Below, piece after piece: positions 55,750 to 62,000 of a DNA stretch of 62,000 bases. A program made the position numbers and the translations under genes. Numbering within the stretch: position 1 is the stretch's first letter; every line of letters begins with the position of its first letter. The stretch is from Zygnema cylindricum (lineage: Eukaryota; Streptophyta; Zygnematophyceae; Zygnematales; Zygnemataceae), in assembly GCA_037447655.1 (NCBI GenBank), contig JBBHKE010002024.1:1-62000 (forward strand), given 5' to 3'. The notes below the pieces were generated by a model that saw only the letters and a list, made by a program, of their open reading frames with translations, was not told where the DNA came from and did not search any database.

Positions 55750-56069
55750 AGTCCTATCGTAAGTTGTGTTATGGGCTTTTCATGTGATCTTCTTAGATCG
55801 CTACTTTGATCAGCGACCGTCCGATCGTCCGAATCTGACGGTTTAAATAAAAAATACTTCAAAACTCACTGAAAAATAAAATTTTGTCCGAATATTTTTC
55901 AAAATTTAGACATGAAGTTTAATTCTCTATCGATCGATATGCAACTCAACCCTGTTACTATTATTTTCCATTTTGCGACCAATACAATATGGGTCTTAAG
56001 GCCATATTGTATGTTTTGCGTACAATAGGCATATAGTATGGGCCTACTTTCACCTACTTTTAAACTATG
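55750..56069 (-). mobile_element. minisatellite-bearing transposon, copy C (truncated, about one 93-bp unit)
   Basis: Read on the minus strand it begins CATAGTTTAAAAGTAGG (56069) and follows the other copies through the first 93-bp unit, then stops at about 55750 without the second inverted repeat. Confidence 0.8.
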
Positions 56070-56539
56070 GTTTGTCCGTTTCTTCTGCAGATTGTACTTG
56101 TTACTCTGTTTTGCATTGTAATATTTCTTTCTTTTTTGTCGGTTAGGATTTGTCTTGTGGCCTGTTAAATTGTATCGCAACTGTCAGTTATCGATTGAAT
56201 TGATCTTCTGGACAAACACTCAGTCCAACCTCTTGTACAGTCAGCTTTAGGCCTGAGGACGCGCGTCCTTTCTCGGGCGTCAAATAAGCGTCAAATAAAG
56301 CGAGATTTTAGCCGTCCAAACTTGACCAGATGTGAATCGAACGGCCATAAAAAATTTTTTGAGGACTCGCGTCCCTTCTCGGGCGTCAAACAATCACGCT
56401 AGGGAGATCTCAAGCCGTCTAAATCTGACCCAGTGTTAATCGAACGGCCAGAAAATATTCAGACTATTACTGAAGTGTCAAAGTTGAAGTGATGACCAAA
56501 AGTCTCATTGAAAAAATCTTTGAGTCCCAATGTGTATCG

Positions 56540-57073
56540 CATAGTTCAAAAGTAGGTGAAAGTACACCCATACAATATACCTATTGTACGCAAAAAATGC
56601 AATATACTCTTAAGACCCATATTGTATTGGCCGCAAAATGGAAAACAATAGTAACAGGGTTGAGTTGCACATGGATCTATAGAGAATTAAACGTCATGTC
56701 TAAATTTGAAAAAAAAACGGACAAAAAAATATTTTTCTGTGAGTTTTGAGCGACCTTTTATTTAAACCGTCAGATTCGGACGATCGGACGGTCGCTGATC
56801 AAAGTAGTGATCTAAGAAGATCACATGAAAAGCCTATAACACAACTTACGATAGGACTATCGTCAGATTTGGACGATCGGACGGTCGCCGATCAAAATAG
56901 CGATCTAAGAAGATCACATGAAAAGTCTATAACACAACTTACGATAGGCCTATCGTCAGATTTGGACGATCGGACGGTCGCTGATCAAAGTAGCGACTTA
57001 AGACGATCACATGAAAAGCCCATAACACAACTTACGAAAAGACCTACAATAGAAACGCCTACTTTTGAACATG
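56540..57073 (+). mobile_element. minisatellite-bearing transposon, copy D (three 93-bp units)
   Basis: The left end is perfect, CATAGTTCAAAAGTAGG (56540); the right end is CCTACTTTTGAACATG with one base missing. Units start at 56768, 56861 and 56954. Because 93 is a multiple of three, one frame reads a 31-residue repeat (DDRTVADQSSDLRRSHEKP core). No 8-bp flank match is seen. Confidence 0.82.
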
Positions 57074-58400
57074 CTTTCAAACGTTCGAAATATGTACGAA
57101 TTTAGAGTTTTTTGACATTTCGATACCGTAATTCGATATTTAACGCACAGTACAGGACATTACGGTACGGTTTTGTGCTGTTGTCCTCTAGGATACGGCA
57201 AAAATATCTGTACGTGTTAAAGTCGCACGTACAATACTATTTGGTACTGTAAATCAAAATTCAAGATTTTTAGTTCCCAATCCTATCGAGTTTTTCAACT
57301 ACAGTACAGTACAGTGCCATGACAAGACCCGAGACATGTCTGCCGCCTGCCGTCACGCTCCCGGATTCCACGCCGTCCGATTTACGCCAAGTGTTTCCTG
57401 CTGCACTGTTGGTCGAACAGGCGGCGGCGGACACATGCAATAATTCTGGAAGCCCGGGATGCGTACGGCGACACGATTCCACATCAGGTACAGTGCAGTA
57501 CAGTACTGTACTCTATACGGTACTTGAATTGTTTTGACAGTGGCTGGATTGCGCAAGTGTGCCTGCGAGGGATCGTCCGGCGAGCCGTCGGCGAGTGCGG
57601 ACACGGCCGACGCCATTGGCCTAGAGGCAAACCCTCCACCCGCAGCTCGTTGTTTGTCGCGTCGCTTGCATTTGTCGTCTTCTGATGACGGGAAAGAACG
57701 TGGCTGACGTTATCGTCCGCGAAGCTTCACGGTAGGTGGGAGCAGTTACGTCCGTGACAGGGCGGCCGGATGGTTGCCAACGGCGGTCCTGGGGATCAAT
57801 CTGCGGATGCCACTTGGACCATCTGATGGAAGATCACCCCCCAACACTCGGCATCTGAAGATACGGGATCGAAATATGACGCGACGCGCCATATCGCGTG
57901 CAGATTCCGCGGACGCAGGCTCGCCCGGCTCCTCGCAGGAGAGATCTCGGAGCTCGCCGTTTGAGGCGATCGCCACGTGCGATCATCTTGTGGTCCATGC
58001 ATCGAAGCAGAGATCCGAAGGACCGTCAAAAGTCCGTACATAGCCGTACTGAAGAGTCGGTTGTCCAGCACGATCTACCTTTGCCTGCGCGGAAAAGTCT
58101 TCAATTTCGCCTGTCGCGCGCTACGTGACCCTGCGCATCTGCGCGACACGTGCCGAAGTCCAGCCGCCCCCGACCGGCCGCTCGAGCCTTCGCAGATAAA
58201 TTTCCTCAGATTTCGGGCAGTGTTGACTTCTGCCGAGGGCAAGATTTCGTTTAACTTTCTTTTCGGTTTCGCGTGTCCTTTCCCCCCTCTAACTCCGTTA
58301 TCCTCGACGGATAATAAAAAATAAGAAAAAGTATAAAAAACTTTCCTTGCATTGGCCGCTGCCCGTTCCGTACGTCGGCCGTTTGTCCCTCTAGCGTTGA
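57074..58400. other. non-coding stretch becoming GC-rich, short GTAC repeats
   Basis: TACAGTACAGTACAG near 57302 and a similar run near 57490. From about 57350 the base composition rises in GC and CpG. Open frames on both strands overlap without motifs, as expected in GC-rich DNA. Some could be exons of an unrecognised upstream gene. Confidence 0.4.
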
Positions 58401-59316
58401 CTGGCATTGACCGCCAAAGTTCGCTGCGCCGATAAACTGTCGCCGTACCTGCGCTCGCGATATCTTGTTTCGCCCGGGTGTCTAGCCCAGACAATCGCGC
58501 CACGTGGCCCCACAGCTCACGTCTTCAAAAGCCGCGTGGCGTCCCGCCCAGGTCTCCGGCTGCCGTACGGCCTCCTGTCACGTGACGCCCTCACTCGAAT
58601 CGGCGCCTCTGCCGTAAAGCCGGCGACGCGCGATTCGCGCCCCGCGACGCCCAGACGACCTCTCTCCTCCCTCCCTCTTCCCCTCCCTCTTCCCCCCTCC
58701 CTCCTCCCTCCTCCCTCCTCCCTCCGGCCCGCGCGCACGCTCCGAAGCCGCGCCGCCAAGCCAGGCCGCGCCACGTGGTGGTGTGCGAGAGAGCGACAGA
58801 ATCCGTGTTGGGGTTTTCCGTCGAGCCGATCTCAAGAGGCTCGGGTTGTTTCTGGAGGGAGGGAAGGAGGAGGGCGAGGCGGGTCGGCCGGCGGGGTGCG
58901 AGGATGGCGGGCGGCGTGAGCGCGAAGGGCGGCGGCCGTCGCAGGCGGCGGCGGGAGGGCGGGCGGTGCTGACGTGGCGGCGAGATGGGCCGCGACGGCG
59001 GGCGGCAGCGAGGCGGCGGCTGAGAGGCGCGCGGGGAGGTTCGGGAGAGGCCGGGGGCGAGCCGGGGGAGACAGGGGCGCGGGGGGCAATCGCGGTAGGG
59101 GAGTTAGGAACGCAGAGGCAGACAGAGGGAGGGAGAGGCGGGGGCATTAGGGCAGGGAGGGAAGGCGAGGGAGCGAGTCTGGCGACAGAAGGGGGGCTGC
59201 GGGGGGCCGAGGGATGGCTCTGTAAGGAGGAGGTGGGGGCGGCAGAGAGAGGCCGAGAGAGGCGGTGGTGGGGTGGGAGAAGCTCTCCTACGGACACAGT
59301 GGGTCGGCCGCCGGAG
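58400..59316 (+). promoter_or_regulatory. GC/CpG-rich promoter and 5' leader region of the RCC1-repeat gene
   Basis: Strongly GC-rich, with pyrimidine runs (58660-58725) and GGAGG-rich runs downstream, ending at the likely start codon at 59317. Long frames on both strands (such as 58783-59427 plus, 59441-58578 minus) are compositional. I cannot place a TATA box or a transcription start. Confidence 0.5.
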
Positions 59317-59333
59317 ATGTCGGGTGAGCCTCG

Positions 59334-59389
<56 letters not shown>

Positions 59390-62000
59390 GCTCTCCCTCT
59401 GCTCGGAGGCTTTCTTGCCCCTGCTGAGGCTGCCCAGGCAAGGCGCAGGATGGGTGAGAGTAGGAAGGAAGGGAGAGGTAGGAAAGGCGTGGCAGGGCAG
59501 GAGGGAAGATGGCAATGTCGGTTTCTGACTGTCCGTTCTGTCTCTCTCTCTATCTTTCTCTCCCTCTCTCTCCCTCCCTCCCTCTCCTTGGTGGTGCAGC
59601 CTGGGCGTGCGAGGATGGTCCCCTGGAGCCAGCTGGCAGTCTGGCAATAGCCTGGGGGCGGGGCGAGAGCGGCCAGCTGGCGGGCGGCAGCGCAGCGCCA
59701 GCTGTCGGCCCCACGACGCTGCCGGCCTTTGCCCGGGAGGCTCTGAGCCACGTGGCATGTGGGGACCACCACACGGCCTTCCTCACAGGTGAGAGGCGAC
59801 CCGGGTGGGCAGCTTCTGCCAGACGCTGCGGCCGCACTGTTTTCTTTTTCTTTTTCTGTGTCGGTTGCCGGTCCTTGGGAGTGGCGCCGGAGGCCGGAAG
59901 GTGCTTTTGCGAGGGATGGCAGCATCATGGCTGCGAGCTTGCAGCGAATGTGCCACTTTTTTTTTTTCTCTTTTTTTCCGTCCTTTTCTTCGCGCTGGGC
60001 TGGCGTGCATCTGCCTCTTGCAATCAAGGGCGGTGATGCAAGGGTTTCTCCTGCTGACCTGGCAGCTGGGCGGGGAGGTTTGGCAGTTAGTGGGCAGGTG
60101 TTCACCAGCGGCAGCAACCACTCCGGGCAGCTGGGCGTGGCGGAGCCGGCGTTCACGGCAGAGCCCGTCCACGTGGCGGCACTTAACTTATGCACCATAC
60201 AGCACGTGGCATGTGGAAGGGACTTCAGCGCAGCAGTCACCAGTAGGAAACCTCTGCCCTCTCGTTTTTCTTTCTGCCCCTCTCTCCCTCTCTCTGTCTG
60301 TCTCTCTCAATCTCATACACACACACATACACAGCCTCTGGATGTTTTCTCTTCCTCCAATCTTGAGAAGTTTCTTTCACAAACCCCTGCCTGTAAAGAT
60401 GACCATCGAGTATCATCCATGTGGCTCTCCTCAACCTCCCTCTCCCAATCCCTCTTCTTTACCTCTCCCCATGGCAATCGTAGCATCAGAACTGGCTTGC
60501 CGCAGGCAAAAGATCCTTCAAAACCCTCAAAAGACCCTTTTTTTGTAAACCTCTGCCTACAGTATGCCTTTCTCTCCCTCCCTCCTCTCCCTCTCCCGCC
60601 AGCCCCCTCACCTCCCCAGTCTCTCCCGGCTCCTGCAGGCACAGGATCTCTGGTGGTGTGGGGCGAGTTCGGCGGCGAGAGCGTGTCTGGCGGCGCCAGC
60701 TGGCGGCCTCGGGCCGTGGTGGGCCTGCCGCCCGCAGCCCAGCGCTTCTGCCGCGTGGCCTGCGGCGCCGACCACACGCTGGCGCTCACGGCGGCCGGGC
60801 ACGTCTTCGCGGTGGGCAGCAGCGGCTACGGGGCGCTGGGCCTTGGCCTGCAGCTGCGCTGCCCGACAGCCAAGCCGGTGCCGGAGCTCAGCCAGGCTAG
60901 CATTGTGCAGGTGGGCCGGGGGAAGGGAGCGTTTGGGCAGAGGGTGTTGTTGGCAGAGGATAGCGGTGGTCGCGGAGGTTAAATTGTTCTGAAGGATATG
61001 GCTTGCGAAGGTTGACGGTTACGTAATCTTGTGTTTGCCGAGGGTATTTGCAAACCAGTTGTTGGACGTATTGATGTTTGCAGAAGATAACGTTTGTGAG
61101 GGTTAATGTCTGTAGACGTTTTTGGTTTACAAAGTTAAATGTTTGTAAGAGTTGATGTCTGCAATTACTGTTTGCAAAGGATAATTTGTGGAGATTTGAA
61201 TGAGTGCAGAAGTAGCCCAATTTTCTTGTTGCTTCGGTACTCAGCATTCAGATTTTGGCGTGTCTGTCGATTCGCCGTTGTACAAACGTCTGTTGGGTCC
61301 TCTGGACAAAATCACAGAATCCGTATTCGCTGTCTCGCAGCAGCAGGCTCTAACAAACGGGGCTGCTTTATCTGGTGCTGCCAGGTGGCATGTGGAGAGC
61401 AGCACAGCGTGGCGCTGACTTCATCAGGAGAAGTGTTCAGTTGGGGACGAGGAACGTATGGGGCTCTGGGGCTAGGTGACACGTGTCACCAGTCCAGGCC
61501 ACAGAAGGTGTCGATGGAGGGTGTAACTGTGACACATGTGGCATGCGGAGCAGATCACACACTGGCCATTGCGGCGGATGGGACGCTTTATTCTGTGAGC
61601 GCTTCTGTGTGACATCTGTCGCTTTGGCTGTTTTGGAAGTGGCTGTGGAAAGAGAGGCTAGTGCAGTTTGGTCGGAAAAGGTTAACAGTGTTGTTGTTCT
61701 TTTGGTCTTTTTCCTTGTTGTGGAGTTTGTTTACCTGATCAGCTTTGTTCAGGGGAGTTCCTTTGTGGTGTAACAGCATGTATAGCTCCAGTATTGAGAT
61801 TTTCAGGCCATCTGAAGGCTGTCCTTTAGCAACAAAATCTCGTCTTGTCCGGGGTGATGTCTGAGGTTCCTTTCTTTTAAGCTACGCATTCCCAGCCTCT
61901 GGTTGTATTCACAGACTGGAAGCAAAACCCTGTTCGTTTCTTACTGGAAACCCTACCCTCTCTGCAGTGGGGCCACGGCGGCAGCGGGCAGACGGGCCAC
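59317..62000 (+). CDS. RCC1-repeat (beta-propeller) protein, first six coding exons, 3' end outside the window
   Basis: Coding exons inferred from splice signals and reading phase: 59317-59323, 59600-59788, 60087-60242, 60639-60910, 61385-61594, 61968-62000 and beyond. They join in phase (867 nt, 289 codons, no stop); the introns begin GT and end AG. The protein has repeated RCC1 blades: starts such as AIAWGRGESGQL, GQVFTSGSNHSGQLG, GSLVVWGEF, GHVFAVGSSGYGALG, GEVFSWGRGTYGALG and YSWGHGGSGQTG, with five VACG(D/R/A/E) motifs (VACGDHHTAFL, VACGRDFSAAV, VACGADHTLAL, VACGEQHSVAL, VACGADHTLAI). RCC1 propellers serve as Ran exchange factors, UVR8-type photoreceptors or scaffold domains; nothing here decides which. 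The start ATG at 59317 is the only one in frame with exon 2 upstream of the first donor; an upstream exon is possible. The start of exon 3 is the least certain splice site. Confidence 0.85.
59336..59388 (+). repeat. CT microsatellite in intron 1
   Basis: About 26 CT dinucleotides begin 12 bp after the first donor site. More pyrimidine-rich DNA follows at 59540-59585 before the acceptor. Confidence 0.95.

Noticed and set aside
57774-58071. Overlapping frames on both strands in GC-rich DNA
   Set aside because: No recognisable domain, no splice support, and open in several frames at once, which points to composition.
58578-60240. Long minus-strand frames opposite the RCC1 gene (59441-58578 and 60240-59104)
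   Set aside because: GC-rich DNA and the CT microsatellite leave few stops; the residues are proline, arginine and alternating arginine/glutamate runs, and the plus strand has phased exons.

Overview
The window looks like a piece of nuclear genome from the green lineage (land plant or streptophyte alga; species not identifiable). The reasons are an intron-split, GC-rich RCC1-repeat gene at the right end, Ty1/copia retrotransposons in a dense nested cluster, and primer binding sites that match my memory of plant initiator tRNA-Met. There is no bacterial operon structure. Apart from the RCC1 gene almost everything is mobile DNA, and every retrotransposon coding region is broken. All coordinates and motif matches were read by eye; no alignment, folding or database search was run.

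Layout. 1-5441: unclassified sequence, a purine-rich low-complexity tract, a TA-flanked inverted-repeat element (1953-3252) and the first of four copies of a small transposon with an internal 93-bp minisatellite. 5442-10363: an LTR retrotransposon with two ~1.0-kb LTRs but no recognisable gag or pol. 10400-16745: copia element I (minus strand). 16746-23046: mostly non-coding, with a relic resembling the C-terminus of a non-LTR reverse transcriptase, short tandem repeats and small inverted-repeat transposons. 23047-39199: copia element II (plus), split by two later insertions: element III (27440-33147, perfect 5-bp target duplication) and element IV (33508-38818, near-perfect duplication). Element IV is itself split by a solo LTR (35786-36787). 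39200-50480: copia elements V, VI and VII joined head to tail, apparently by recombination. 51174-52346: a 5' fragment of element VIII (minus). 52347-57073: non-coding DNA, a 49-bp tandem array interrupted by a TA-flanked element, and two more minisatellite transposons. 58400-62000: GC-rich promoter-like DNA and the first six coding exons of an RCC1-repeat gene that runs off the window.

The most interesting signal is in the copia group I, II, IV, V, VII, VIII and the solo LTR. (a) The primer binding site after the 5' LTR is complementary to the anticodon arm of initiator tRNA-Met, the half-tRNA priming mode known from Drosophila copia. (b) The gag start codon lies inside the LTR, exactly 20 nt before its end in four elements, so the primer binding site is translated (residues QVMGPP or close). 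(c) Every one of these LTRs carries a tRNA-like module (A-box-like D-arm plus B-box-like T-arm), always antisense to the element; in IV, the solo LTR and VII the T-arm carries the unusual AUC loop of initiator tRNA. (d) Elements IV and VII share a collapsed pol: short scraps of integrase, RT and RNase H joined in one largely open frame after a nearly complete gag, which suggests a non-autonomous gag-carrying lineage.
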